A stretch of DNA of 64,000 bases, from positions 62,001-126,000 of the forward strand of contig OY253650.1 of the NCBI GenBank assembly GCA_958009055.1. Direction: 5' to 3'. The notes under the pieces were generated by a model. That model was not told the DNA's origin. It did not search any database and saw only the letters and a list, made by a program, of their open reading frames with translations. Each line of letters starts with the position of its first letter. The first letter of the stretch is position 1. The position numbers and the translations under genes are program-made. The stretch comes from Choricystis sp. odSpoLacu1 (taxonomy: Eukaryota; Chlorophyta; Trebouxiophyceae). This document shows positions 53,229 to 63,735 of this stretch, piece by piece.

Positions 53229-55961
53229 TCAGCAGTCAAACCCCGTGCTGCGCAGGTACGCTTTGTACGGGTCGTCCACAATGCTGCTGACGCCGATGGG
53301 GGCGCGCAAAATGTGGTCCGGGATCGCAAACGCGTCGACCAGGGGCAGCGCCTGTGCGCGCGCCTGCGCGCGCAACCGCGCGGCCAGCTTGGCAATGGCC
53401 TTGGCCTTGTCGGCGGCCACGTACTCATCGTTGCGGTACATGACGTCGGCCTCGATGCGGTCCAGGGCAAAGAGGGCGGCCAGGGTGGTGAGGGCCGCGC
53501 GCGCGCCGCCCGCGGTGGGGGCGGCGGCCGCGGCCGCGGAAAACTCGTCAAACACGACCGCCTCCACGTGCGCGTTGGCCAGGTGTAGCAGGTGGGGCAC
53601 GCACTTGGACCACGCGCCAAAGGCGCCCAGGCGGCGGGTATGCTTGGAGAGGCGGGCGGCGGCCGTAAAGAGGAGGCGGCGCACGCGGTGGCGCAGCGCG
53701 GCGCGCAGAAAGGCCGGGTCACGCAGATGGGCGTCAGACGTGTCGTGCGCCAGCAAGGGATTCGCGGGCAGCGCCCGCCCCGCCCACTCGCGCACGTAGG
53801 CGGTGGACGCGGCCAGCGGGTGGGCAGAGAAGCGGTCCTGGTAGCGTTTCAACAGCAGGCCCGCGACTTGTTGCAGCAGCACCGTGTTGTCGCCTTCAAA
53901 TGTTTGAAAGATGTCGTGGTCAGAGCGCCACCCGCCGAGGCGGTTGGAGGCGGCGTAGCCGTGGCCGCCCGTCGCTTCGCGGCAGGTGGACAGGGCGGCG
54001 GCAGTGAAGCGAGTCGTGTACGCTTTCAGGCCGGCCGAGAGGGCGTGCACATCCGAAGCCGCGTCATCCCCGGGCGCCTTCTTGGCGGCGACGTAGAGGG
54101 AGACCAGCTTGCGGGACGCAAAGTGGAGGCCGTAGGCGGCGGCGAGCAGGGGCATGAGTTTTTCCTGTGGGGGGTGGGGGGTGGGTGGGTGGGTGGGGGT
54201 GGGTTGAAATGAAAACACACGAAGCCGCAGCGTGTCCACTCGTCTTTCCTTTCCCTCCCAACTCTCTCTCTCACCTGCTGCGACGGGTAGTCCAGCACCA
54301 CCACCTCCGGCCCCCCGGGCGGCCCAAACTGGGCCCGCGTCGCGCCGTAGCGCACCGCGATCGTAACAGCTGCTTTGAGCACAGCCACAGACGACCCCGT
54401 CAGCCCCACCCGCCCCCCCGTCAACTCGCCCAGTGTGGACGCAAAACGTTTGCCGGGGGACAGGGATGAGGTGTAGACGCCGGCGGCATCGACCGAGGCG
54501 AAGCGGTCCAGGAGGTGGTCGCGCGGGATGCGCACGTTGGTGAAGCGGAGGGCGCCGTTGTCGACGCCTTGGAGGCCGACCTGTGGAGTGGGGTGGTGTG
54601 TGGAGTGGGGGGTGTGGGGCCTGAGAAAAATCAAGAGGCAAAGCAAGATCGAACGACAAAAAAACGCGTCGTGTTTCCATCAACCTCCCTTTCCCTCCTC
54701 CTCCTCTCTGCTCACCTTGTACCCACAGTCCAGGATCTGCACGCCCGGCAGCGTGGCATCCGGCCCCCGCCCCCCAGCCCGAATGGGGACGACGAAGGCG
54801 TGGACGCCGTGGTCGACGAGGCCGCCGCCGCCGGCGCCGGTGGAGGGGAGTTTGAGCCTTGCAAACACGGTGGCCGCCTGCCCATCCTCAGCCGCGTTGC
54901 CGATCCACCACTTGATGGCGGCGTCGTCGGGGGTGTTGATGACCCACTCATCGGTGGCGGGGTCGAAGACAGCTTCGGTCTGAGTGGGTGTGGGGTGGGG
55001 GTGGGAAAAGGTGGGGGGTTAAATAAAGAAAAAAACGCTCGCGTTCTCTCCTCTCTCTCTCCCACACCACGCCCCCACACGCCCTCCCATCTTCTCTCAC
55101 CTGCAGGCCCGCCACATTGCTGCCGTGCCCCAGCTCCGTCATGGCGAAGCAGCCAGGGAGTTTCAAAGCATCGACGTCCGCCGCCCACCTCGCCTTGTGG
55201 GTCGCGCTGCCCAGGTTGAGCAGGGACGCACCCCACAGCGAGTACTGGACGCCCGTCTTGATGGTGGCGGACAGGTCGATGAGGGCCAGGAGTTCGCCAA
55301 GGTAGAAGTAGGTCGACAGGTCGGTGTCGTAGAGGGTGAGAGGGCGGAAGCCGCCATCCACGACGACGGCGCGCAGGATGGAGCGGACGAGGTCGCGGTG
55401 CTCCTCTGAGGGAGTGTTTGTGTGTGTGTGTTGAGTGTGTGGGTGTCGGCCGCTGAATGCGCGCGTGAACAAAACGGGCATGGCTGGCGGCTGCGCGACA
55501 CGTTCTCCCCTCTCCCCCGCCCGACTCCCGCCGGTTTTCCGCCCCCTTCCTCCCTCAGCTGGGCTCCGACACCGCCCGACACCGGCGCCCGCGGCAGACG
55601 GGGCGCAGGGGTCGGTGGGGCTCGCACGCGGACAGCGAAGAAAGGAACCCGCACATCGCGACGCAGCCCTTTTTTTGCATTGCTGACACGGATGCGTCCT
55701 CCTCCCGCCCTCCTCTCCACACTCACCCTTCCTCAGCCCCTCCACGTGCGGCACCAGCAGGTCGGGCCGCCCCGCGAACAGGGTGTGCACCCTGTCCCGC
55801 ACAGCCCGCTTGGAGGGGTCGGGGTCGAGGACGCGCTCGACCACGCTCGCGTCGACCAACGGCAGCGCCCGCGCGGCGGTGGGGGCGGCGGACAGGGAGG
55901 GAGGCGTGGTGTCGGGAGCCAGGTGGCGGCCCAGGACGGCCAGGCGGTCCGTGCTGGCCAT
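53229..55961 (-). CDS. ACX: Peroxisomal acyl-CoA oxidase
   Basis: Five exons: 55727-55961, 55101-55405, 54716-54979, 54275-54580 and 53229-54164; 681 aa, typical length. Residues 6-14, RLAVLGRHL, match the PTS2 signal (R-L-x5-H-L). The core has [20 protein letters not shown] (FAD/substrate loop), [50 protein letters not shown] [19 protein letters not shown], and [20 protein letters not shown]. The enzyme starts peroxisomal beta-oxidation and makes H2O2. The C-terminus (TGFDC) is not a PTS1. Intron 1 is 321 nt and holds no visible gene. Confidence 0.95.
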
Positions 55962-56151
55962 GGCTTGGCGGTCGGTGGGGGGAGAGTCGAGGGGAGGAAA
56001 AAAACGGTGACGAGTGCGAGCGAAAAACACTCGACTTCGACGTTTGTTCGTTTTGCCCGCGCGCCCCACACGCCTCGCGTCAGTTTGTGTGCGCAGACGC
56101 ACCACAGTTGGCGCATCTGTCCACCCTCCGACCACCACACCACTCCCCCCA

Positions 56152-58264
56152 ATGCCGCCCACCCGGACCACCGTGGTAACGGGCGGGGGCGCGGGCATCG
56201 GCGCGGCCGTCGCGCGCGCGCTGGCGGACGCGGGCTACGGCGTGGTGGTGAGTGTGTGTTGTTGTTGTTGCGTGTGTGTGGATGCAAGATGAAGGGCGGC
56301 GCGCGTATCGTTTTTTAACCTTGTTTTTAACCCTCCCTTTTTTCAACCCACAGGTCGCCGACCTCGACCTCCCCGCCGCCACCGCAGTCGCCGCCGCCAT
56401 CAACGCTGCCAGCACCCCGGGCACTGCCCTCTACATTCGCTGCGACGTGCGCAGCGAGTCGGATCAGATTGCAGCATTTGAAGCTGCTTCAAAAGCGTGG
56501 CCCGCGGCCCGCCTGTCCGCCGTCGTGCTCAACGCTGGCGTGATTGAGACAGGGGACCTCGTAGGCGACGCTGGGTGGGCGGCGCCCATTGACATCAACC
56601 TGACGGGCGTGTTGACGGGCGTGCGCGCCGCGGCGCGCGCACACGCGGCGGGAGGCGGCGGTGGAAACGACCGCCCTCTCACCGTCGTCGCGGTCGCGTC
56701 TGCTGGCGGCGTCTTCCTCATGCCCTCCGCCCCCGTCTATGCCGCTTCAAAAGGCGGCCTCGTGCACGCGGTGCGGTCGCTGGGGCGGCCGCTGCTGGCG
56801 GCGCGCGGGGTCGCGCTGGCCGCTGTGTGCCCAGAGCCGGTCGACACGCAGATGGTGCGCGTCGGCTTCACCAAAAACACGACCGACGCGTCGCGCGCAG
56901 CCCGCGACGCTTTGTTGGCGGCCTACTCGCGCCTGCTGGCGCCAGCCGACGTGGCGGCCGCCACCATGGCGTTGCTGGGCGCGCCGCCGGCCTCGATCGC
57001 GGGCGCCGCGTTGGTCGTCCGCGTCGACGGCCGCTGGCAGTGGGCCACCCCGCCCCGCACCGCGTCGTTGCGCGACGCGCGGGGCAACCTGGGGGCGCCC
57101 CCACTGGCGCCGTCGCCGTCCGCGACCACCGTCCCAGCCGCCCTGCGCGCCGCGCGGGCGGCGTGGGCGCGGTCTGTCGACCCCGCGGCTTCCCGCGCTG
57201 TGCTCGTCACCCGCCTCTCCCCCGACTTTCGGGCCGCCACCCGCGTGGCCACGGTGCCTGTGCCAGCCGCGCCTCCACCCGGCCACCTGCTGGTGCGCCG
57301 CGCGGTGGCAGGGTGCAACGCGAGCGACATCAACTTCAGTGCGGGGCGCTATGCCCGCGCTGGCGGCGGTGGCGTCACGCTGCCGTTTCCCTGTGGCTTT
57401 GAATCAGTCGGCATCGTGGCCGCCGTTGGCGCCGGCGTCACCGACTGGGCGCCCGGCGAAGTCGTCGCCGAGTTAGCCTATGGCTGTTTTGCCGAGTGTG
57501 GCGTGGTCACAGCGTCACGCGCGCTCCGTGTCACGTCCCCCTCCCCTGCCTCCGTCGCCCTCCTCACCTCGGGCCTCACCGCCGCCCTGTCTCTCAAGCA
57601 CGCCCTGAAGCCGACACCCGGCGATGTGGTGCTGGTGACGGCCGCAGCGGGGGGGACGGGTCAGTTTGTGGTTCAACTCGCAGCGGCCGCTGGTGCTCGC
57701 GTCATCGCACTCGTTGATTCCCCGACCAAAGCCGCCGCCGCCCGCTCCCTGGGCGCGGCGGACACCATTGAATACACCGCCGAACCCTCCCTAACAGCCG
57801 ACTTGAAGCGGGTGGCGCCCCAGGGGCTGGACGCGGTGTGGGAGACAGTGGGGGGGAGCACCCTCGCGGCTTGTGTCAAAAAGCCCTGAAGCCCGGGTGG
57901 CCGCCTCGCCATAATCGGCATGATCACCGAGTACAAGGGCGCCTGGGGCGATGCGGTTGCGTCGGCAGCGGCGGGCCCTCCACCTGTCGCCCTGCCAGAG
58001 GCTCTGCTGTGGAAGGGGGCCACCGCGACCGGCTTCTTCCTGCTACGCCACGCGTCTGAGTTCGCGCCCGCCCTGGCCAAGCTGGATGCGGCCGTCACCG
58101 CGGGCAACCTGCGCGTGGCGGTGGATGGGAGGGGCTTTGTTGGGGTGGAGGCAGTGGCGGACGCAGTTGAGCATCTGCACAGTGGCAAATCTAGGGGCAA
58201 AGTGGTGGTGCGGCTGGCTGCGGACGCGCCGCCAGGGGCAGATGGTGGCGTGGCCAAGCTATGA
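56152..58264 (+). CDS. Fusion of short-chain dehydrogenase and zinc-free medium-chain reductase, with in-frame TGA
   Basis: Exons 56152-56247 and 56354-58264 (phase 0), about 668 aa. The SDR half has TVVTGGGAGIGAAVARALAD (NAD(P) site), VVLNAGVIETG, VAVASAGGVFL (catalytic Ser) and YAASKGGLVHAVRSL (YxxxK). From about residue 330 comes an MDR half: LLVRRAVAGCNASDINFSAG, FPCGFESVGIVAAVGAGVTD and VVLVTAAAGGTGQFVVQLAA, close to PTGR3/ZADH2 and quinone reductases; zinc ligands are absent. At 57877-57905 the frame meets TGA; the expected CVK-ALKPGGRLAIIG is restored by two small compensating changes, and the rest (MITEYKGAW to the stop at 58264) is well conserved. Substrate unknown. Confidence 0.8.
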
Positions 58265-58423
58265 GAGTGATGCATGAAAAGACAACACCATTTTGAACCA
58301 TTGTTACACAGCAACCCCCATGACACAAAACCAAAACCAAAAATCATTCTGCAATCACTGTTCATCGCTCCACCTCGCTCCGAGTTGACATAGGTCACGC
58401 GGCACAAAACACACACACTCTAG

Positions 58424-60533
58424 TCACACCCTGGTCACGGTCAGCACGCCACTCCCCACGTCCCCAGTGACCTCAACCAAGGCGCCGAGAGGCAACCGCG
58501 CTCCGAGCCGCCCCCACACCAGCGCCCGCTCGCCCCCCTCCCCCACCACATCCACCCCCGTGTACAGCGCCCCTCCATTGCTGCCGTCAATGAGGGCGAC
58601 ATCGTAGCGTCCGGGGCCCGGGCGCCGCGGCAGCAGGGCGGCCAGGGAGAGGGGGACCGGGACGGACGCGCGTTGGTGCGGCGTGATGGCGATGACGACC
58701 GGGGCGCCGCCGCCGTCCGCATCCACCACCGTGCGGGCCACCTCCAGCAGTTCTTGCCATGCTGCCGCATCGCGTGTGGACTGTGGCTGGGGCGGCGCCA
58801 GAGGGGGCGGGGGGGCTGGGACGGCCGCGCGCGTGTCTGCCGCCACCGCGACGGTCGGGGCGGCGGCAGCGACCGCCGCCCGCTTCTTGACCCGGCGCTG
58901 CTTGCGCTTGGCCAACGGAGGCACCTCTGTCGCCACAAAGGGGACCATGTGGTCGGGCGGCGACTGCGGGGGTGGTGTGGGGAAGTGGGGGGCGAGTGTT
59001 GGTTTGCGCTTGCCGCTGGTGCGCCGCGCGCCAGCCTCGTGCGGCGGCTTGGCCACGCCGCGCGACGCGGTGGCCAGCCGGGCCACGACGGCCGCGGTGG
59101 TGGCGGGCGTGCGCCTGAAGCCTGGGCCCACAGCGGGCGAGGCGGCGGTTGGGGGGGCGGCACCGGGCGGTGCCGCCGTCGCTGTCGCGGCCACCACGGC
59201 AGCTCGCACCACCGCGGCTACCGCCAGCGCCACCGCGCCCCCGCCCTTGACGATGCGCACCGCCAGCACATTCGTCTCCAGCCTGGCAAACTGCACCATG
59301 TCTCCTGCCTCCAGCCCCGTCGCCAGCTGGGGCGGCAGCTCGACCGCGCGCGTGCGCACGCCGCCCGCATCCACCCGGCCATCCGTGGCGGGCAGCACGG
59401 CCCCCGCCTCCGTCACCAGCAGGATGGCGGTCAGACCCACCAGGTGGGGAGCGTTAAAGGGGGGCAGCATGCCGGGCGGCAGGTCGTCGGCGCGCAGCGG
59501 CAGGGTGCGGCCGCCATCGAGGGGGATCGACAGCGCGTGCCCGGGCTGCGTCACCACACACGACAGCATGGGGATGGGGTCGGCTGGGGGGCGGGAGGGC
59601 GAGGTGGCGGGGGGCGGGACGGCCGGCGGCGTGGCTTGCGGTGGCGCCGCCTCCGCTGCTGCCGCGCCCTCTGGCGTCCACCTCCCCGCCGCCACCCGGG
59701 CAGCTGCCACGCCCGACCGCGCGGCCGCATCCAGCAGGGCGCGGGAGGCGCCCCACTCGGCCACCATTATGCGCCGCACGGCGTCGATGGTGGCGCGCCG
59801 CACCTCCCGCCCATACAGCAGCCCCCTCGGCGCCCCTGGCACGCCAGCGGCGCCTGGGTGCGGCATGGTGACCACAATGAAGCAGTCCGGGGAGGCGGCG
59901 GGCATCAGGGAGGGGCACATGAGGTGCGTCACGCCCGCCCACGGACGCGCCCTCCGGCACCCACAGCACGCGCAGCACGGGGGCGCCGTCGCCGCCCGCC
60001 GGCGCACTGGGCGCCAGGGCAACTAACAGATGAGCCACCCCAGTCACCAAGGGGGGGCGAGGGCGCGGCGCAGGGGAGCCGGGCGGCGGCGGTGGGCGGT
60101 CCTTGGTCGCCACCGCGACGCCCGCGCGCTGCGCCGCAACGGCCAGCCCGCCCCCGCTGTCGTCCCGCCAGAAATGGTTGTCGTTTGGTTCGCAGGTCAA
60201 CATGACCACAGTCTCCGCGTCGGCAAACATGGTGTCGATGTCGGCGAGGGCCGCGCGCGCACCTGGGGTGGAGGGCGGCGCGCACCCGCGCAGACTGTGC
60301 CGCCACGCCGCCTCCGCCACGTACGCGTCGTGCGTGGCAGAGGCGTGCGAGGACAGCGCTTTGAGCACTGCCGGGATGGAGGCAGGGCGTTGGTGCGCGG
60401 CGGGCGGCGACCGCGGTGGCGCGGTAGCCGCGGCTAGCGGTGCGCGCGCGGCGCGGACTGGCGCCGCCTCGGACGGCGCCGGCCCGCCCTCGTTGCCGCC
60501 GGCGCCGGCGTCTGAGGGCGCAAGCGGTTGCAT
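58424..60533 (-). CDS. Unknown protein with two possible B3-like barrel domains (one frame break)
   Basis: Open from the ATG at 60533. The first 190 residues include an Ala/Pro-rich start and IDTMFADAETVVMLTCEPND then HLLVALAPSAPAGG. At about 59929-59944 the frame changes: VLWVPEGASVGG should continue VTHLMCPSLMPAASPDCFIV, one base off. Two similar segments follow: one with IPLDGGRTLPLRADDLPPG and LEAGDMVQFARLETNVLAVR, the other at the C-terminus with VPVPLSLAALLPRRPGPGRY and ALVEVTGDVGSGVLTVTRV. Their strand pattern and L-x-x-GD-x-V endings recall B3 DNA-binding domains, and KRKQRRVKKR between them looks like a nuclear signal. This assignment is tentative. Confidence 0.5.
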
Positions 60534-60707
60534 GCAGGCGGCGGTAGGGAGTCCGAGGGAGGAAGGAGAGAGTGGTGGGTCACGAGTCTCTCGCCTCTGG
60601 GTTGCAGAAAAAACGATCGCAAAGTGAAAACACGAAAACTGAGCGAAGCAAAATTTCTTTCATTTTGCTTCTTCACCCCACCTCCCCGGGTGCATCGTTA
60701 CGGATCT

Positions 60708-61985
60708 TCACCCACCCCCCCTCGTCGCCCTCACGTGCTCCCTCAACGCCAGCACCTGGGCCCGGTGCTCCGGAGGCAGCGCGGCCACCTGCTCCTCCGT
60801 CAGAGACATCACCTGAGCCAGCATGGCGTTCGTCTGGTCGGCATCGGGAGCGTGCGGCGGCGGTGCGCCCCGTGGGTCGCCCGCTGACGGCGGCGGACCA
60901 CCATACCCTGCCCTCGGGTCGGAGGGGGGGGGAGGCGCCCCATACTGAGGCGGCGGCGGGGGCGGCGCGCCGTACGGGTGCTGGGGCGAGGGGCCGGACG
61001 GAGGGTAAGGGTAGGGCGGCTGCGTGGGCGGCGGCGGCGGCACTCCATACTGAGGCGGGGGCGGCCCCGGGGGCGGACCCACCCCTCCCGGCGGCGGCGG
61101 CGGCGTCACCATGCCCAGCATGACCTGCGCCTGGAACAGGGCGGCCGCGAGCTGGGGGTGGGCGACGAGCAGCGCGCGCGCGGTCGGGCGGTCGCGGACA
61201 GCGACGTCCTGCAGCTGCCCCACCACCGCGGCCAGCTGCCCCCGGGACGCGCGCCCCAGCACGGCTGAGATGGCGTCCGAGGCGGAGCCGGGGGCGGGGG
61301 GAGGGGCGCCGAGCAGGGCGGCCGCGCCGGCTGCCGCCGCGGCCGCCGCGGCCGCGCCAAACGGCGGCCCGCCGCCGCCGCCGCCGCGCAGGGGGGGCGG
61401 CGGCGGCGCGCCCGCCGCCAGGGCGGCCACCGCGCCCGTGGGCACGGCAGCGCGTTGGCCTCCGACGACGGCACCGGGTGGAGGGGCCCCCATGCGCACG
61501 CCCGGGCCGCCGGCCGGGTTGGCCGAGTCGTCTGCGAATGAGGCGCGCAGGTTGCGCCCGCCAAGGGGGCGGCCGTCCACGCCGGTCACTGCCGCGATGG
61601 CGGTGTCGATGTCGTAGTACTCGCAGAAGCCGTAGCCTTTGACCTTGCCGGTGTCTTTGTCGGTGGCCAGGCTGTGTGGAGGGGAGGGTGGGGTGGTGGG
61701 GTGAGTGTGAAAGGACGTAGGTCGACGACGACACACTCGCTCTCTCTCCATCAAACTCACCGACTGGCTTTGACGGGGCCAAACTCGGCCATCAGCTCGG
61801 CCAGCATCTCGTCCGTCATGCCGTAGGGCAGGTTGCCGACTGGAAGGAAAGAGGGAAGGAGGGAGGGTGGGAAACAGGAAAAACACAGGCGGTGGTTTCG
61901 GTGCAGGCGCCGTCTCTCCTCCCTGCCTCCTCTCCTCACCCCCACACTCACCGAACACTGTTTTGGTGGGAGGACGCCCCGCCAT
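60708..61985 (-). CDS. CSTF2: Cleavage stimulation factor subunit 2 (CstF-64), polyadenylation factor
   Basis: Exons 61952-61985, 61761-61839 and 60708-61671, 358 aa. An N-terminal RRM (residues 10-90) shows TVFVGNLPYGMTDEMLAELM (RNP2), KGYGFCEYYDIDTAIAAV (RNP1) and LGGRNLRASFAD. A hinge region around ISAVLGRASRGQLAAVVGQL and FQAQVMLGM binds CstF-77 in known members. After a Pro/Gln/Tyr-rich linker, the C-terminal three-helix domain is AMLAQVMSLTEEQVAALPPE followed by HRAQVLALREHV. It binds the GU-rich element downstream of cleavage sites in pre-mRNA 3' processing. Confidence 0.93.
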   Translation of the reverse strand: MAGRPPTKTVFGECGGEERRQGGETAPAPKPPPVFFLFPTLPPSLFPSSRQPALRHDGRDAGRADGRVWPRQSQSVSLMERERVCRRRPTSFHTHPTTPPSPPHSLATDKDTGKVKGYGFCEYYDIDTAIAAVTGVDGRPLGGRNLRASFADDSANPAGGPGVRMGAPPPGAVVGGQRAAVPTGAVAALAAGAPPPPPLRGGGGGGPPFGAAAAAAAAAGAAALLGAPPPAPGSASDAISAVLGRASRGQLAAVVGQLQDVAVRDRPTARALLVAHPQLAAALFQAQVMLGMVTPPPPPGGVGPPPGPPPPQYGVPPPPPTQPPYPYPPSGPSPQHPYGAPPPPPPQYGAPPPPSDPRAGYGGPPPSAGDPRGAPPPHAPDADQTNAMLAQVMSLTEEQVAALPPEHRAQVLALREHVRATRGGG

Positions 61986-62304
61986 GGCTGCGTCACTTGG
62001 GGCGCGCGTGTGCAGGGGGGAGAGAGAGGCTGGCGCCGTGTGTGCCGGCGGCAGTCGTCGGGAGGGTGCGCCACTCGAGTGCAGCAGGCCAACAACCACG
62101 CTCACGCAGGGGCTGTATGCAGAAGAGCAGGGAAATGGTGCGCGCCTGGCCGCAGTGGGAAGGGCGACAGAGGGAGGGGCAGGGGGACGCGAATGCCCCT
62201 TTCTGTTGAAAGGAAAAAAAAAAAGGTCTTGTGCCGATGCCTCCACAGTCCATTGTGTGCTCCCGTGTTGCGACGCCGTGTGCTTCCTCCTCCTCCCGCC
62301 CACA
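61986..62304. promoter_or_regulatory. Divergent intergenic region between CstF-64 and BSD genes
   Basis: About 319 bp with both promoters. An A-run (GGAAAAAAAAAAGG) occurs near 62212-62225. No conserved motif recognised. Confidence 0.45.
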
Positions 62305-63492
62305 ATGGACTGGCTCCAGTCCCGCCTTCAAAACGCGTCCGCGTCCGCCGCCGCCGCCGCGGACGCGGCCGCCACGCGCGCGAAAGAGGTCGCGTCCGCC
62401 GCGCGCGCGGCCGCAGACGCGGCCGCCACGCGTGCTGCCGCCGCGTCGCGCGACCTGGCGTCCGCCTCCACCGATGCAGCAACCAAGCTGGGCGAGCGTG
62501 CGGCGGCGGCGACGGCGGACGCGCGCGCGGTGGCCGCGCGCGCGGCCGACGCTGCCAGCCGGCTGGAGGCGCGTGCCACCGAAAAGCTGGCCGCTGCTCG
62601 CGCACCGGGGGGTGGCCTGGACGCGGTGGGTAAACGCCTGGCCGCCCTGGACGTGGGCGCGCTGGGTGGGGGCGCCGCGCGCGCGCTGGCGGGGGCGCTG
62701 GCGGGCGGGACGTTGCCTCCCGACGCGGCGCCACCGACGGAGGCGGACTTGGTGGCCGTCGCCATCGATGCTGATTTCAAAGCCTGGGCCAAGACGCTGT
62801 CGTATGCGTCATTCTGCGATGGGCAGAGTGATGGCGCGCCCGCGACGCCGGATGCTGCCGCGCCGCCCCCTCCCCCTCTCACACCGTGGCAATCACGCCA
62901 CGCCCTGCTCATCGTGCAAGCGGCGCCCGAAGTGGATGAACTAAGGTACGTGCTGGTGCCCAAACGGTTGACCGAGCGCGCGTTCTGGGCTCGCTATTTT
63001 TCGCTCGCGCGCGCGCGCCTGCCCGCGGTCGCGTTCGATGCGGACGCGCCAGCACCGGTGGCGGAAGTTGCTGCACCCAGCTCCAGCAACACTGCCGCCG
63101 CGTTTGGGGCGCGCCTGTCGGCGCTGGCGGCGGGCGTGGTGGGCGGTGGCAGCAGCGCGGCGGCCACCCTGCCCGAGGAGGCGGCCCCCGCGCCGCCGCC
63201 GCCCGCCCACCAAGAGCTGGGGGACGACTTTGACAAATATCTGGAAGAGTTGGGCGCGGATGATGCGGGCAGTGGTGGTGGTGGTGGTGGCGCGCGCGGC
63301 GCCGACGGCGGTGGCGACGCGGCAGGCGGAGACGGTGGCGCCGGCGACGACGACGATGACGATCTCGACCTGGAAGACTACATGAATGATCTGGAGGCTG
63401 AGGACGAGGCCAGGGAGGAGGAGGGCGAGGCGGAGGCGGGCGCAGAGGCGGGCGCGGCTGAGGAAAAGGAGGAGGCGCCCACCGACGTGTGA
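62305..63492 (+). CDS. BSD-domain protein
   Basis: Single exon, 395 aa. Residues 1-110 form an Ala/Arg/Asp heptad-like repeat (AAATRAKEVASAARAAADAA), a likely amphipathic helix resembling LEA-type repeats. The BSD domain is at about 195-235: LTPWQSRHALLIVQAAPEVD, LRYVLVPKRLTERAFWARYF, containing the invariant F-W pair. The C-terminus is acidic (DDDDDDLDLEDYMNDLEAED) and Glu/Ala-rich. BSD domains occur in TFIIH p62 and in synapse-associated and plant BSD proteins; the long amphipathic N-terminus is closest to SYAP1-like proteins. Function is not established. Confidence 0.82.
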   Translation: MDWLQSRLQNASASAAAAADAAATRAKEVASAARAAADAAATRAAAASRDLASASTDAATKLGERAAAATADARAVAARAADAASRLEARATEKLAAARAPGGGLDAVGKRLAALDVGALGGGAARALAGALAGGTLPPDAAPPTEADLVAVAIDADFKAWAKTLSYASFCDGQSDGAPATPDAAAPPPPPLTPWQSRHALLIVQAAPEVDELRYVLVPKRLTERAFWARYFSLARARLPAVAFDADAPAPVAEVAAPSSSNTAAAFGARLSALAAGVVGGGSSAAATLPEEAAPAPPPPAHQELGDDFDKYLEELGADDAGSGGGGGGARGADGGGDAAGGDGGAGDDDDDDLDLEDYMNDLEAEDEAREEEGEAEAGAEAGAAEEKEEAPTDV

Positions 63493-63735
63493 ATTGATTT
63501 TTTTTTTAGCGTTTGGATTACAGGGGGGGTTTCATGTGTAGGGCATCGAGAGAGACCACGCACCTGTGTCGGTCAACGCCGCTAACTCGGTCAGCGCGCG
63601 GGGTTGCAGAACCAGAGAGCACCACGAAAGGACACGCATCAGTGCCGTCGTCGTTTTCACGTTGAGTGGGGGGCGCGGGGAAAAGGACGACACTCCTCCC
63701 CCCGCCTCTCAACACACACACGAACACACGCAACC

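Noticed and set aside
56152..57889. Taking the TGA at 57887 as the true end of the SDR-MDR protein
   Set aside because: About 120 well-conserved MDR residues follow immediately, so the stop is more likely an indel effect or a null allele.
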